Of a stretch of DNA of 64,000 bases, positions 34,250 to 44,517 are shown piece after piece. Origin of the DNA: an uncultured Maribacter sp. (GTDB lineage: Bacteria > Bacteroidota > Bacteroidia > Flavobacteriales > Flavobacteriaceae); NCBI GenBank assembly GCA_947493885.1, contig CANLTE010000002.1:186001-250000 (forward strand). The letters run 5' to 3'. Every line of letters starts with the position of its first letter. Within the stretch, counting starts at the first letter, position 1. The notes beneath the pieces were generated by a model. It ran no database searches and had not been told where the DNA came from. It was given only the letters and a program-made list of their open reading frames with translations. The position numbers were made by a program, and so were the translations under genes.

Positions 34250-35692
34250 TTAAAAATCGGCACTTTGTGGTGTTCTTGGAAACGGAATAACGTCTCTAAT
34301 ATTACCCATTCCTGTTGCAAAAAGCACTAATCGTTCAAAACCTAATCCAAATCCACTATGTGTGGCTGTACCAAATTTTCTAAGGTCTAAATACCACCAA
34401 AGTTCTTTTTCATCAATGCCTAGTTCAGCAACTTTTTGTTTTAAAACATCTAAACGTTCTTCTCTTTGCGAACCACCGACAATTTCACCTATTCCTGGGA
34501 ATAAAATGTCCATTGCTCTAACTGTTTTGCCGTCATCATTTAAACGCATATAAAATGCTTTAATTTTAGCAGGGTAGTCAAATAAAATAACGGGGCATTT
34601 AAAATGTTTTTCAACCAAGAAGCGTTCATGCTCACTTTGCAAATCTGCTCCCCATTCATTGATAGGGTATTTGAATTTTTTCTTCTTGTTTGGCTTGCTG
34701 TTTCTTAGAATATCAATAGCTTCTGTATAGCTTACTCTTTTGAAATTATTGTCAGCTACAAACTTTAATTTTTCGATTAAAGCCATTTCAGAACGTTCAG
34801 CTTGCGGCTTAGTTTTTTCCTCGTCCAACAACCTTTTTTCTAAGAATTTTAAATCCTCTTCGCAGTTATCTAAAACATAGGTGATAACATTTTTAATAAA
34901 GTCTTCCGCCAAATCCATGTTAGCATCAAGGTCATAAAAAGCCATTTCGGGCTCAATCATCCAAAATTCGGCAAGGTGTCTTGATGTGTTTGAATTTTCT
35001 GCTCTAAATGTTGGTCCAAATGTATATACTTTTCCCAAAGCCATTGCATAGGCTTCTGCCTCTAATTGACCAGATACCGTAAGATTGGTTTCTTTTCCGA
35101 AAAAATCTTCTTTATAGTCAACTTCTCCATTTTCATCTAACGGAGGTTTTTTTTCATCCAGAGTAGTTACTCTAAACATTTCTCCAGCTCCCTCAGCGTC
35201 GGAACCTGTGATTATAGGAGCATGAAAATATTGAAATTCGTTTTGTCTAAAATATTGATGAATTGCAAATGATAATGCAGAACGAACTCGCATTATAGCA
35301 CCAAACGTATTGGTTCTAATACGTAAATGAGCTTGCTCCCTTAAGGTTTCAAGCGAGTGTCTTTTAGGAGATAATATTGTAAGTTTTACTTCTTCAGGGT
35401 CAGCTTCACCATGAATAGTAATTTCTTTTACTTGAATCTCTACAGCTTGTCCTTTTCCTTGACTTTCAACTAAAGTACCCGATACTTTAATAGCTGCTCC
35501 CGTAGTAACTTTTTTAAGTAAATTCTCATCAAATTGTTCAAAATCTACAACACATTGAATGTTGTTAATTGTAGATCCATCATTAAGAGCTATAAAGCGA
35601 TTACTTCTAAAGGTTTTTACCCATCCATTCACTGATACCTCTTGCAATAATTGTTTTGCAGAAAGTAGTTCTTTTACGTTTGATGATTGCAT
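34250..35692 (-). CDS. asnS: Asparaginyl-tRNA synthetase
   Basis: The 480-residue class II synthetase has an N-terminal OB-fold anticodon-binding domain (about 1-110, [13 protein letters not shown]) and a catalytic domain with motif 2 [21 protein letters not shown] and motif 3 [16 protein letters not shown] ending in FPRTP. It charges tRNA-Asn in the cytosol. Choice of AsnRS over AspRS rests on the AEFWMIEPE and the C-terminal [18 protein letters not shown]. The promoter is probably the -7 box at 35718, and rpoN is likely in the same transcript. Confidence 0.96.
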   Translation of the reverse strand: MQSSNVKELLSAKQLLQEVSVNGWVKTFRSNRFIALNDGSTINNIQCVVDFEQFDENLLKKVTTGAAIKVSGTLVESQGKGQAVEIQVKEITIHGEADPEEVKLTILSPKRHSLETLREQAHLRIRTNTFGAIMRVRSALSFAIHQYFRQNEFQYFHAPIITGSDAEGAGEMFRVTTLDEKKPPLDENGEVDYKEDFFGKETNLTVSGQLEAEAYAMALGKVYTFGPTFRAENSNTSRHLAEFWMIEPEMAFYDLDANMDLAEDFIKNVITYVLDNCEEDLKFLEKRLLDEEKTKPQAERSEMALIEKLKFVADNNFKRVSYTEAIDILRNSKPNKKKKFKYPINEWGADLQSEHERFLVEKHFKCPVILFDYPAKIKAFYMRLNDDGKTVRAMDILFPGIGEIVGGSQREERLDVLKQKVAELGIDEKELWWYLDLRKFGTATHSGFGLGFERLVLFATGMGNIRDVIPFPRTPQSADF

Positions 35693-35717
35693 TATAAATT
35701 ACTTGTTATTAATTGAC

Positions 35718-35725
35718 CAAAGATA
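35718..35725 (-). promoter_or_regulatory. -7 box of asnS
   Basis: CAAAGATA on the plus strand reads TATCTTTG on the coding strand, matching TAnnTTTG, 26 nt before the asnS ATG. The -33 region is not well conserved. Confidence 0.45.
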
Positions 35726-35783
35726 GCCTTTTGGTAAAAAACAAGTAAATTATAATTAGGTTAAATGAAGCAGTTCTAAAAGA

Positions 35784-38192
35784 TTATTTCTTAGCGTCCT
35801 TAATATCGTCTTCATCTTTGGGAAGAATATTAATTTGAGGCTTTTTTAATACTGTTTTGTTTGAAATACTGCGTTCTAGCGATATTAGTAACGACGGAAG
35901 TAAAATTAGATTGGCGAGCATTGCAAAAAGCAACGTTGCTGATACTAAAGCCCCTAGAGCTACAGTGCCTCCAAAATTGGATATTATAAATACTGAGAAT
36001 CCAAAGAAAAGAACGATAGAAGTGTAAAACATACTTACTCCAGTTTCCTTTAACGCTGCATAAACGGATTTTTCAATACGCCATTTATTGGCTATTAGTT
36101 CTTGCCTATATTTTGCTAAAAAGTGAATAGTGTCGTCCACCGAAATTCCAAAAGCTATACTAAAAACAAGAATTGTAGAAGGTTTTATGGGAACTCCAAA
36201 GAATCCCATGGCTCCAGCTGTAATGATTAGTGGAAGTAGGTTGGGTATTAATGAGATAATAATCATCTTAAAGGAGCGAAATAAATACGCCATGAATAAA
36301 GCTATTAATCCAATTGCCAACGCTAGTGAAAGTATTAAATTTTTTACTAGGTATTTGGTGCCCTTTAAAAACAGAAGAGCACTACCTGTCATATAAACAT
36401 TATAACGATCAGAGGGGAATATTTTGCTTATATGCTCATCTAATCGCATTTCAATTTCTTCCATACGACTAGTTTTAACATCTTTCATGAAAGTGGTAAT
36501 TCTAGCCGTTTGTCCTGTACTGTCAACAAAACTTTTTAATAGGTTTCCATTGTCCGCAGATTTTCTGGCAACATCCATTATAAAAGTGTTTTCTTGACTT
36601 GTGGGTAGTTGATAGTATTTTGGTATACCATTGTAAAAAGCTTGTTTAGAGTATTTTACTAGGTTAACAACAGACACTGGTTTAGAAAGCTCGGGAATAT
36701 CATCGATTATTGTTCCGAGCTGATCCATTTTTTTTAAAGTGCTTGGTTTTAGAACACCCTTTGGTCGTTTAGTATCTACAACAATTTCTACAGGCATAAT
36801 GCCATCAAATTCTTTTTCGAAGAAACGAATATCTTTAAAAAATTGTTCGCCTTTGGGCATGTCTTCAATTGGACTACCTGAAATGTTTATTTGATAAATA
36901 CCAATAATACTCAATACAAGAAGCAGTATTGAAGCTATGTAGACCGATATTCTTTGCTCACGAACAATACGTTCCATCCAATTTACAAAAGTGTCAATCC
37001 ATTTTTTATTTAAATGTTTGAGGTGTTTTGTTTTTGGCAATTTCATAAAACTGTAAACAATTGGTATAACCAAAAGTGATAGTATAAAAATTCCAATGAT
37101 ATTTATGGAGGCAACTATACCAAATTCCTTTAGGAGTTTACTATCTGTAATAATAAATGTAGCAAAGCCAGATGCGGTGGTAATATTGGTCATTAAAGTT
37201 GCATTTCCAATTTTGGAAATTACGCGTTGCAATGAAAGTGCTTGATTTCCATGCTTTTTTATTTCTTGCTGATATTTATTTATTAAGAAAATACAATTAG
37301 GAATTCCAATAACAATAATCAATGGAGGTATTAACGCGGTAAGAACCGTAATTTCGTATTGTAATAAGCCTAAAACACCAAAAGACCACATTACACCAAC
37401 AATAACAATGCTCATTGATATAAAAGTGGCTCTTACGCTTCTAAAAAAGAAAAAGAAAATTAAAGAAGTAACTCCCAAAGCAGCTAGAATGAACTTGCCA
37501 ATTTCATCAATGATGTTCTGAGAATTCATAGTTCGGATATAGGGCATGCCCGATATGCGAACATCTAATCCAGTTTCTTTTTCAAAATCTTCGACAAGAT
37601 TGTTAATGTCCTTTAAAATAAAATCTTTTCTTACAGCGGTATTAATAATCTCTTTATCTACATATAAGACAGTTCTTACTGTGCCACTTTCTTTATTATA
37701 TAAAATATTTTCATAAAATGGAATATTATTAAAAAGGTGATGAACTAAGCTGTCTACTTCTGCTATAGTTTCAGGTTGCTTTTTAATCAATGGAGAAAGT
37801 ACAAATTCTTGCTTTTGGTTATCTTTAATTAGTTCTTGTAAATTGTCCGTTGATAGTACAAAATCGGACTCTGGGAATGCCTTTAGTTGTTTGCTAAGTT
37901 TATTCCAGCGATTAAAATTTTTGGGAGTAAATAGTGAGCTATCTTTAATGGCAAAAACCATGGCGTTGCCTTCTTCTCCAAATTGATTTAAAAAAGATTT
38001 GTATTCTAAATTAACGGGATGGTCATCTGGTAATAGATTAGCTTGAGTATTGGAAAACCGCATGTTTTCCCACTGAAGTGACATAAACACAGTGAAAGCA
38101 ACAATTAATGTTAGTATTAAAATACGATTTCTAAGAATTATGCGCGCAACTTTCGCCCAAAAATCTGTTTTATGTTTATTTGCCATCTTCAT
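35784..38192 (-). CDS. RND-superfamily / MMPL-type exporter
   Basis: The protein of about 800 residues has the two-fold repeated RND layout: a first helix near the N-terminus, a large periplasmic loop, five helices, then a second copy of loop and helices. Conserved segments include LTALIPPLIIVIGIPNCIFL in the first half and FSIAFGISVDDTIHFLAKY in the second, the latter with the acidic proton-relay motif. It belongs to the hydrophobe exporter (HAE-3/MMPL) group, moving lipids or hopanoid-like molecules by proton motive force. No membrane-fusion or TolC gene is adjacent. The longest frame starts at 38207, but a -7 box overlaps it (38205-38212), so translation should begin at M6 (38192) or M8. 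Confidence 0.88.
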   Translation of the reverse strand: MKMANKHKTDFWAKVARIILRNRILILTLIVAFTVFMSLQWENMRFSNTQANLLPDDHPVNLEYKSFLNQFGEEGNAMVFAIKDSSLFTPKNFNRWNKLSKQLKAFPESDFVLSTDNLQELIKDNQKQEFVLSPLIKKQPETIAEVDSLVHHLFNNIPFYENILYNKESGTVRTVLYVDKEIINTAVRKDFILKDINNLVEDFEKETGLDVRISGMPYIRTMNSQNIIDEIGKFILAALGVTSLIFFFFFRSVRATFISMSIVIVGVMWSFGVLGLLQYEITVLTALIPPLIIVIGIPNCIFLINKYQQEIKKHGNQALSLQRVISKIGNATLMTNITTASGFATFIITDSKLLKEFGIVASINIIGIFILSLLVIPIVYSFMKLPKTKHLKHLNKKWIDTFVNWMERIVREQRISVYIASILLLVLSIIGIYQINISGSPIEDMPKGEQFFKDIRFFEKEFDGIMPVEIVVDTKRPKGVLKPSTLKKMDQLGTIIDDIPELSKPVSVVNLVKYSKQAFYNGIPKYYQLPTSQENTFIMDVARKSADNGNLLKSFVDSTGQTARITTFMKDVKTSRMEEIEMRLDEHISKIFPSDRYNVYMTGSALLFLKGTKYLVKNLILSLALAIGLIALFMAYLFRSFKMIIISLIPNLLPLIITAGAMGFFGVPIKPSTILVFSIAFGISVDDTIHFLAKYRQELIANKWRIEKSVYAALKETGVSMFYTSIVLFFGFSVFIISNFGGTVALGALVSATLLFAMLANLILLPSLLISLERSISNKTVLKKPQINILPKDEDDIKDAKK

Positions 38193-38204
38193 ATTTACCA
38201 GCTG

Positions 38205-38212
38205 CAAAGGTA
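38205..38212 (-). promoter_or_regulatory. -7 box deciding the start of the RND gene
   Basis: CAAAGGTA reads TACCTTTG on the minus strand, matching TAnnTTTG. With transcription starting near 38199, the most upstream ATG (38207) would not be in the mRNA. Confidence 0.5.
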
Positions 38213-38281
38213 GAAAATGATTAGCTCTTTCCTAAATGTTAAATCGATTTATATTCTGTAAATAATCAAAGCTTTAAAACA

Positions 38282-38311
38282 AAAAAGCGACCTAATTTTA
38301 GGTCGCTTTTT
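38282..38311 (-). terminator. Terminator of frr
   Basis: AAAAAGCGACCTA and TAGGTCGCTTTTT form a perfect 13-bp stem with loop ATTT and a T run, 18 nt after the frr stop on the minus strand. Its symmetry would also block reverse read-through. Confidence 0.88.
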
Positions 38312-38329
38312 AAATGTAAATCAATGAAT

Positions 38330-38887
38330 TTATACTTTCATGATTTCTGCTTCTTTAACAACTAAGAAATCATCTATTTTTTTGGTAAACGCATTGGTAA
38401 GTTCTTGAACATCTGCTTCTGCGTTTTTCTTTAAATCATCAGAAGCATCATCAAGGCTTTTTATTTCTTTGTTAGCATCTTGTCGAGCGCTTCTCACACT
38501 TACCTTGGCATCTTCAGCTTCGCCCTTAGCTTGCTTTGCTAAATCTTTTCTACGTTCTTCGGTTAATGGTGGAACATTAATAATGACATTGTCTCCATTG
38601 TTCATAGGGTTAAAACCAAGATTAGAGTTCATAATGGCTTTTTCTATTTCACCTAACATGTTTTTCTCCCAAGGTTGCACTGTAATTGTTCTGGCGTCTG
38701 GAGTATTAATATTTGCGACCTGTGATAATGGTGTCTGTGAGCCGTAGTAGTCCACTTTTACAGATGATAACATTGCGGGTGATGCTTTGCCTGCTCTAAT
38801 TTTTAAGAATGCTTTTTCTAGATGGGTAATTGCTGCATTCATGCTTTCTTTAGCGCTGTCTAATATAAATTCAATTTCTTCGTTCAT
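38330..38887 (-). CDS. frr: Ribosome recycling factor
   Basis: The 185-residue protein has the RRF length and motifs: KIRAGKASPAMLSSVKVDYYG near the hinge, PLSQVANI, and the C-terminal long helices with TEERRKDLAKQAKGEAE. It splits post-termination ribosomes together with EF-G. It follows pyrH on the same strand (99 nt gap), the standard bacterial order, and ends at a strong terminator. Confidence 0.96.
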   Translation of the reverse strand: MNEEIEFILDSAKESMNAAITHLEKAFLKIRAGKASPAMLSSVKVDYYGSQTPLSQVANINTPDARTITVQPWEKNMLGEIEKAIMNSNLGFNPMNNGDNVIINVPPLTEERRKDLAKQAKGEAEDAKVSVRSARQDANKEIKSLDDASDDLKKNAEADVQELTNAFTKKIDDFLVVKEAEIMKV

Positions 38888-38986
38888 AGTCCAAATTTTG
38901 AAAATGTCTCATTAAAAAAATGAGTTATCAAATAATATTTAAATTTAGTAAAAAGTATTACTCAAAAATTATTCCAAATATAAATG

Positions 38987-39703
<717 letters not shown>

Positions 39704-39713
39704 TTAATTGGGG

Positions 39714-39721
39714 CAAAAATA
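39714..39721 (-). promoter_or_regulatory. -7 box of pyrH-frr
   Basis: CAAAAATA reads TATTTTTG on the minus strand, 20 nt before the pyrH ATG. No clear -33 box. Confidence 0.4.
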
Positions 39722-39859
39722 ATCAAAAAAAATTAGCATTTCCCTTATTATTGGTCGCATATATGTGCTAATTAATCGTATTCAGTTGGGTTTAGGGATT
39801 TTATTTTATATTCTTGTGGTACATAAAAATATGACACATAGTGTCGGTAAAATAGTAAA

Positions 39860-41734
39860 ATGAAAAGAGTTTGTTTTGCATTCGTTTTTGGAATGCTGCT
39901 TGTTGGATGCGGATCTGGAAAAGTTGTTACACTAGCAGAGAAATCGGCAATAGCTGTAGAAATAGATTTAGTTGATATTGTAAACGATAAAGTTCAGGTT
40001 ACTTTAAACCCTGGTAAGTTTACTTCGTCAAATGTGTCTTTTTATATTCCAAAAACAGTTCCAGGTACATATTCTTCTGATAATTATGGAAAGTATATTG
40101 AGGGTTTTAAAGCGTTGGATTATAATGGAAACGAGTTGAAATTTGTTAAAACGGACAATAATACTTGGCAGATATCGAATGCAACCAAGCTAGATAAAGT
40201 CAGTTATTTGGTGAACGATACTTATGATAATGAGGGGCATCAGAAAAAGGCCGTATTCTCTCCTGCGGGAACAAATATTCTTAAGGGGGAAAACTTCATG
40301 CTTAATTTACATGGTTTTGTTGGGTATTTTGATAAGCTGAAGGAGCGTCCTTACGAAATTGTTATTGCCAAGCCTACAGCATTGCAAGCGACCACTTCTT
40401 TGTCGAAAAAAGTGCAAAAGAAAGCAAAGGAAGATGAAGATGTTTTTATCGCGACAAGGTATTTTGATGTGATTGATAACCCTATTTTATATGCAAAGTC
40501 CAATTCTGAAACGTTTCAAATAAATGATATTTCAGTAACATTAAGTGTGTATTCTCCAACGGGAAAATATACAGCAGCGTTGTTAAAGGAGCGTATGGAA
40601 AAAATGATGACAGCGCAAAAAGCTTTTTTGGCAGAAATTGATGGTACAAAAAAGTATAACATTTTGTTGTATTTATCTCAAATGGGCGATAATGATGCAA
40701 GTGGATTTGGGGCTTTAGAACATCATACTTCAACCGTGGTTGTGTTACCAGAAATAATGGATCAAGAAGCAATTGAAAAGGCAATGGTGGATGTTGTTTC
40801 TCATGAGTTTTTTCACATTGTAACCCCTTTAAATGTACATTCTAAAGAAGTGCAGTATTTTGATTTTAATGACCCTAAAATGTCTAAGCATTTGTGGATG
40901 TACGAAGGAACTACGGAGTATTTTGCAAACCTTTTTCAAATTCAACAGGGTTTGATTTCGGAGGAGGAGTTTTATGAAAGAATTGTTGGTAAAATTAGTA
41001 ATGCTAAAGGGTATGACGATACAATGTCTTTTACTGAAATGAGTAAAAACATATTGGAAGAACCTTTTAAAAATAGCTACGCTAATGTTTATGAAAAGGG
41101 AGCACTAATTAATATGGCTTTGGATATTACCTTACGCGAATTAAGTAATGGAGAAAAGGGTGTGCTTTGGTTAATGAAACAACTTTCTAATAAGTATGGT
41201 AAAATGGTGCCTTTTGATGATGATAAATTATTTGAAGAGATAGTGGCCTTGACATATCCTGAAATTGCTACTTTTTTTGAAACACATGTAATTGGAAAAA
41301 CACCCATTAATTATAACCAGTATTTTGCTAAAGCTGGGTTAAGTTTTTCTTCAAAAGAGAAACAATCTGGATACTTTTTAGATGGTGATGTTCCTTTTAT
41401 AGATGTAAAGCCAACAGATCAAAATGTAATATTTGTTAGAAAAGGAATAAACTTAAATAGTTTTTTTAATGAATTAGGAGTAAAGGGAGGTGATGTAATA
41501 AAAAGTATTAATGGAACGAATATTACTCTTGAAAGTATGCGTGAAGTTATCATTGGAAGTTTTAAATGGAATGCAGAAGATGCTATAACTATGGTGGTAA
41601 AAAGAGGAGATAAGGAGATCACTTTAGAAGGAAAAACTATTACTCCTATGCTTAAGGTGGATGTTGTTTCTCCTGATAAAAATGCAAGTAAAAAACAACT
41701 TGCATTACGTAATTCTTGGTTAAAAGGAGTTTAA
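39860..41734 (+). CDS. M61-family metallopeptidase lipoprotein with PDZ domain
   Basis: The 624-residue protein has a lipobox (LLVGC, C17), an N-terminal beta domain, and a gluzincin catalytic domain with the zinc motif HEFFH (315-319) and the downstream Glu in YEGTTEYFANL. A C-terminal PDZ-like domain (about 520-600, GVKGGDVIKSINGTNITLES) follows. It matches the glycyl-aminopeptidase (M61) family, which trims N-terminal Gly or Ala residues in the periplasm. It is a single gene on the opposite strand between pyrH and tsf, ending at a bidirectional terminator. Confidence 0.92.
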   Translation: MKRVCFAFVFGMLLVGCGSGKVVTLAEKSAIAVEIDLVDIVNDKVQVTLNPGKFTSSNVSFYIPKTVPGTYSSDNYGKYIEGFKALDYNGNELKFVKTDNNTWQISNATKLDKVSYLVNDTYDNEGHQKKAVFSPAGTNILKGENFMLNLHGFVGYFDKLKERPYEIVIAKPTALQATTSLSKKVQKKAKEDEDVFIATRYFDVIDNPILYAKSNSETFQINDISVTLSVYSPTGKYTAALLKERMEKMMTAQKAFLAEIDGTKKYNILLYLSQMGDNDASGFGALEHHTSTVVVLPEIMDQEAIEKAMVDVVSHEFFHIVTPLNVHSKEVQYFDFNDPKMSKHLWMYEGTTEYFANLFQIQQGLISEEEFYERIVGKISNAKGYDDTMSFTEMSKNILEEPFKNSYANVYEKGALINMALDITLRELSNGEKGVLWLMKQLSNKYGKMVPFDDDKLFEEIVALTYPEIATFFETHVIGKTPINYNQYFAKAGLSFSSKEKQSGYFLDGDVPFIDVKPTDQNVIFVRKGINLNSFFNELGVKGGDVIKSINGTNITLESMREVIIGSFKWNAEDAITMVVKRGDKEITLEGKTITPMLKVDVVSPDKNASKKQLALRNSWLKGV

Positions 41735-41754
41735 ATTTTTAATAATTAGATATA

Positions 41755-41789
41755 AAAAAACCGCTAGAATATTATTCTAGCGGTTTTTT
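41755..41789. terminator. Bidirectional terminator between the M61 gene and tsf
   Basis: AAAAAACCGCTAGAAT and ATTCTAGCGGTTTTTT form a 16-bp perfect stem with a 3-nt loop and T runs on both strands, ending the converging M61 and tsf transcripts. Confidence 0.9.
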
Positions 41790-41807
41790 ATTGTCAGCAA
41801 TTTTAGT

Positions 41808-42773
41808 TTATCCAAGAGATACACGTTTAAAGCTTGCTACGGCTACATCTCCAAAAGATGATACGTATTCAGCAACGTTAATTTTTTCATTCTTGATAAA
41901 ATTTTGATCTAAAAGACATTGCTCTTGATCTAAAGTAGTGTTATCAGAAATGAATCTTTCCATTTTTCCTGGAAGAATTTTATCCCATATTTTTTCTGGC
42001 TTGCCTTCAGCTTGAAGTTCCGCCTTAGCGTCTTCTTCTGCCTGAGCTAAAACTTCATCAGTTAATTGTGCCATAGATATATATTTAGGTACATTCTTAA
42101 GTGTTTTACCTAAGCGCCCTAATTCAATATTATCTTTTTCTATAACAGCAATTCTTGCCTCAGTTTCAGAAGCAACATATGCAGGGTCAAAATCTTTATA
42201 AGATAATGTTGTAGCTCCCATTGAAGCAACTTGCATAGCAACGTCCTTAACAAGTTCTTCTGCATTGTTGGGTTTAGCTGTTAAGCCAACTAAAGCCGCA
42301 ATTTTGTTAATGTGAACATATGAACCAACGTATGGTGCTTCAAGTCTTTCAAAAGCATTGATGTCTAATTTTTCACCAATAACACCTGTTTGCTCGGTTA
42401 ACTTATCTGCAACGGTTATTCCTCCAAAGTCAGCAGCTAAAAACTCTTCTTTATTATTGAAGTTAATTGCTAAATCAGCTAATTCTTTAGCAAGAGCAAC
42501 AAACTTTTCGTTTTTTCCAACAAAGTCAGTTTCACAACCTAAAACTATAGCAACACCAACAGTGTTGTCATCATTTACTTTTGCAATTGCAGCTCCTTCA
42601 GAAGATTCTCTGTCGGCTCTTTTGGCAGCAACTTTTTGACCTTTTTTACGAAGAACTTCGATTGCTTTTTCAAAATCTCCATCTGCTTCTACCAAAGCAT
42701 TTTTGCAGTCCATCATTCCTGCTCCTGTGCTTTTTCTTAATTTATTTACTTCTGCGGCGGTAATTTTAGCCAT
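41808..42773 (-). CDS. tsf: Translation elongation factor Ts
   Basis: The 321-residue protein exchanges GDP on EF-Tu. The N-terminal UBA-like region has EVNKLRKSTGAGMMDCKNAL and the core includes the TDFVGKNEKF motif. It is longer than the E. coli protein (283 residues), as in other Bacteroidota. It follows rpsB (69 nt), the common order, with a weak hairpin between them that could lower tsf transcription relative to rpsB. Confidence 0.96.
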   Translation of the reverse strand: MAKITAAEVNKLRKSTGAGMMDCKNALVEADGDFEKAIEVLRKKGQKVAAKRADRESSEGAAIAKVNDDNTVGVAIVLGCETDFVGKNEKFVALAKELADLAINFNNKEEFLAADFGGITVADKLTEQTGVIGEKLDINAFERLEAPYVGSYVHINKIAALVGLTAKPNNAEELVKDVAMQVASMGATTLSYKDFDPAYVASETEARIAVIEKDNIELGRLGKTLKNVPKYISMAQLTDEVLAQAEEDAKAELQAEGKPEKIWDKILPGKMERFISDNTTLDQEQCLLDQNFIKNEKINVAEYVSSFGDVAVASFKRVSLG

Positions 42774-42803
42774 TTGTATATTTTTTTATAATTTATATAA
42801 AGT

Positions 42804-42824
42804 AAAACACATTTATTGTGTTTT
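42804..42824 (-). promoter_or_regulatory. Hairpin between rpsB and tsf
   Basis: AAAACACA and TGTGTTTT make an 8-bp perfect stem around a 5-nt loop in the rpsB-tsf gap. It lacks a long T tail on the minus strand, so it is more likely an attenuator or an RNA-processing/stability element than a full terminator. Confidence 0.45.
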
Positions 42825-42842
42825 GGTTTAGGGTAACGTTAA

Positions 42843-43910
42843 TTATTCTATTCCTCCTTTAACGTTGTCTTGCCACTCTTTTAACTCATCCCATTTACCA
42901 TCAGCAGCCATTTTAGCTTGCTTAGGCCAAGATGTTGGATCAAGGTGAGCCATTCTAGAGCTGGCTTCGGTTAAAATTTCCTTAACCTTTTCTGGGTTAG
43001 CTTCAGCCAATTTAGCATAAGAAGCGATACCAGCAGCAACTAATGCTTCTGCAGCTTTAGGTCCTATACCTTCAACTTTAGTTAAGTCATCATTAGTTGA
43101 TTCAGTAGCGACAGGAGCAGCTTCTTCTTTTATTGGAGCTTCAGCTTTAGCTTCTGTAGCTTTTTCTTCTTTTTTAGGAGCAGGTTCGTCCTTTTTAGCA
43201 TCAGTAGCATTTTGCTTTTCTGATTTACGCTCATTTAATCCTTCTGCAATTGCATCGGTGACCTGAGTCATGATAATATCAATAGATTTAGAGGCATCAT
43301 CATTTGACGGTATAACGTAGTCAACTTCTCTAGGGTCGCAATTTGTATCAATCATTGCGAAAATTGGAATGTTAAGCTTTTGAGCTTCCTTAACTGCAAT
43401 ATGCTCACGCATAGTGTCAACAATAAAAAGAGCTCCTGGTAAACGTGTCATTTCGGAGATAGAGCCTAAGTTCTTTTCCAATTTAGCACGTAAACGGTCT
43501 ACTTGTAAACGTTCTTTTTTAGATAGCGTTAAAAAAGTACCGTCTTTTTTCATTCTATCAATCGAAGCCATTTTTTTAACAGCTTTTCTAATAGTAACAA
43601 AGTTAGTTAACATTCCGCCTGGCCATCTTTCTGTGATGTAAGGCATGTTTACTTTAGATACTTTATCAGCAACAATATCTTTTGCTTGTTTTTTCGTAGC
43701 TACGAAAAGTATTTTTCTTCCTGATGCTGCAATTTTTTTAAGAGCTTCGTTAGCTTCATCTAATTTTGCAGATGTTTTGTAAAGGTTGATTACGTGAATA
43801 CCGTTACGCTCCATGTAGATGTAAGGAGCCATGTTTGGATTCCACTTTCTGGTAAGGTGTCCGAAATGTACACCAGCTTCTAATAATTGTTTTACTTCGA
43901 CTTTCGCCAT
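42843..43910 (-). CDS. rpsB: 30S ribosomal protein S2 with C-terminal helix-hairpin-helix extension
   Basis: The 355-residue protein has a normal S2 core over the first 225 residues (LLEAGVHFGHLTRKWNPNM, ITERWPGGMLTNFVTIRKA, FAMIDTNCDPREVDYVIPSN). It continues with a Lys/Glu/Ala-rich linker (about 225-272) and an 83-residue domain with the helix-hairpin-helix motif VEGIGPKAAEALVAAGI, ending in LKEWQDNVKGGIE. Typical S2 ends near 240 residues. The extension should project from the small subunit and may bind RNA or protein. It is followed by tsf and preceded by a structured leader. Confidence 0.95.
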   Translation of the reverse strand: MAKVEVKQLLEAGVHFGHLTRKWNPNMAPYIYMERNGIHVINLYKTSAKLDEANEALKKIAASGRKILFVATKKQAKDIVADKVSKVNMPYITERWPGGMLTNFVTIRKAVKKMASIDRMKKDGTFLTLSKKERLQVDRLRAKLEKNLGSISEMTRLPGALFIVDTMREHIAVKEAQKLNIPIFAMIDTNCDPREVDYVIPSNDDASKSIDIIMTQVTDAIAEGLNERKSEKQNATDAKKDEPAPKKEEKATEAKAEAPIKEEAAPVATESTNDDLTKVEGIGPKAAEALVAAGIASYAKLAEANPEKVKEILTEASSRMAHLDPTSWPKQAKMAADGKWDELKEWQDNVKGGIE

Positions 43911-43999
43911 TTTTGTTTAGTTTACGTTCTTTTGAAATAGCAATGATATAGTGGTACGCATTTGCGAGCCTATAACATTTAGATGCTAAACTAATTTGT

Positions 44000-44037
44000 C
44001 CTTAGGTTATAAAAAGTATTCCTTTTTAATGCTAAGG
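44000..44037 (-). promoter_or_regulatory. Candidate structured leader of rpsB
   Basis: In the 220-nt gap before rpsB, CCTTAG and CTAAGG pair as an outer stem and AAAAAG/CTTTTT (plus T-A) as an inner stem, separated by a small internal loop. No T run follows, so it is not a terminator. Position fits an S2-binding autoregulatory leader; that role is inference. Confidence 0.4.
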
Positions 44038-44093
44038 TTTTTAAGTGTTCTCTGTAGAGAACTTTCAATGAACAAGTTAAAAAATATAAAAAA

Positions 44094-44118
44094 TGGGGTG
44101 CATGAAAACAGCACCCCA
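44094..44118 (-). terminator. Terminator of rplM-rpsI
   Basis: TGGGGTGC and GCACCCCA form an 8-bp GC-rich stem, and the minus strand continues with ATTTTTTATATTTTTT. It lies 13 nt after the rpsI stop. Confidence 0.88.
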
Positions 44119-44130
44119 GATAATTCTGTA

Positions 44131-44517
44131 TTAACGTTTTGAGAACTGGAACTTTTTACGGGCTTTTTTCTGACCGAATTTCTTGCGTTCTACCATTCTT
44201 GGGTCTCTAGTTAATAGACCTTCTGGTTTTAAAGTTAATCTGTTTTCTGCATCAATTTCGCATAAAGCTCTTGATAATGCTAAACGAATAGCTTCTGCTT
44301 GTCCAGTTATTCCACCTCCATAAACATTTACTTTAACGTCATAACTATCATTAGTTTCAGTCAATAAAAATGCCTGTTTTACTTTGTATTGTAGAGTAGC
44401 TGTTGGAAAATAGTTTTCTAAATCTCTATTATTTACTGTGATATCTCCTTTTCCTTCAGATAAATAAACACGAGCTACGGCTGTTTTTCTTCTGCCGATT
44501 TTATGAATTGTCTCCAT
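44131..44517 (-). CDS. rpsI: 30S ribosomal protein S9
   Basis: The 128-residue protein shows [23 protein letters not shown] at the start in outline, the [19 protein letters not shown] motif, and the basic tail [18 protein letters not shown] that reaches the P-site tRNA. Its start overlaps the rplM stop by one base (TAATG), giving translational coupling in the conserved L13-S9 pair. Confidence 0.97.
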   Translation of the reverse strand: METIHKIGRRKTAVARVYLSEGKGDITVNNRDLENYFPTATLQYKVKQAFLLTETNDSYDVKVNVYGGGITGQAEAIRLALSRALCEIDAENRLTLKPEGLLTRDPRMVERKKFGQKKARKKFQFSKR

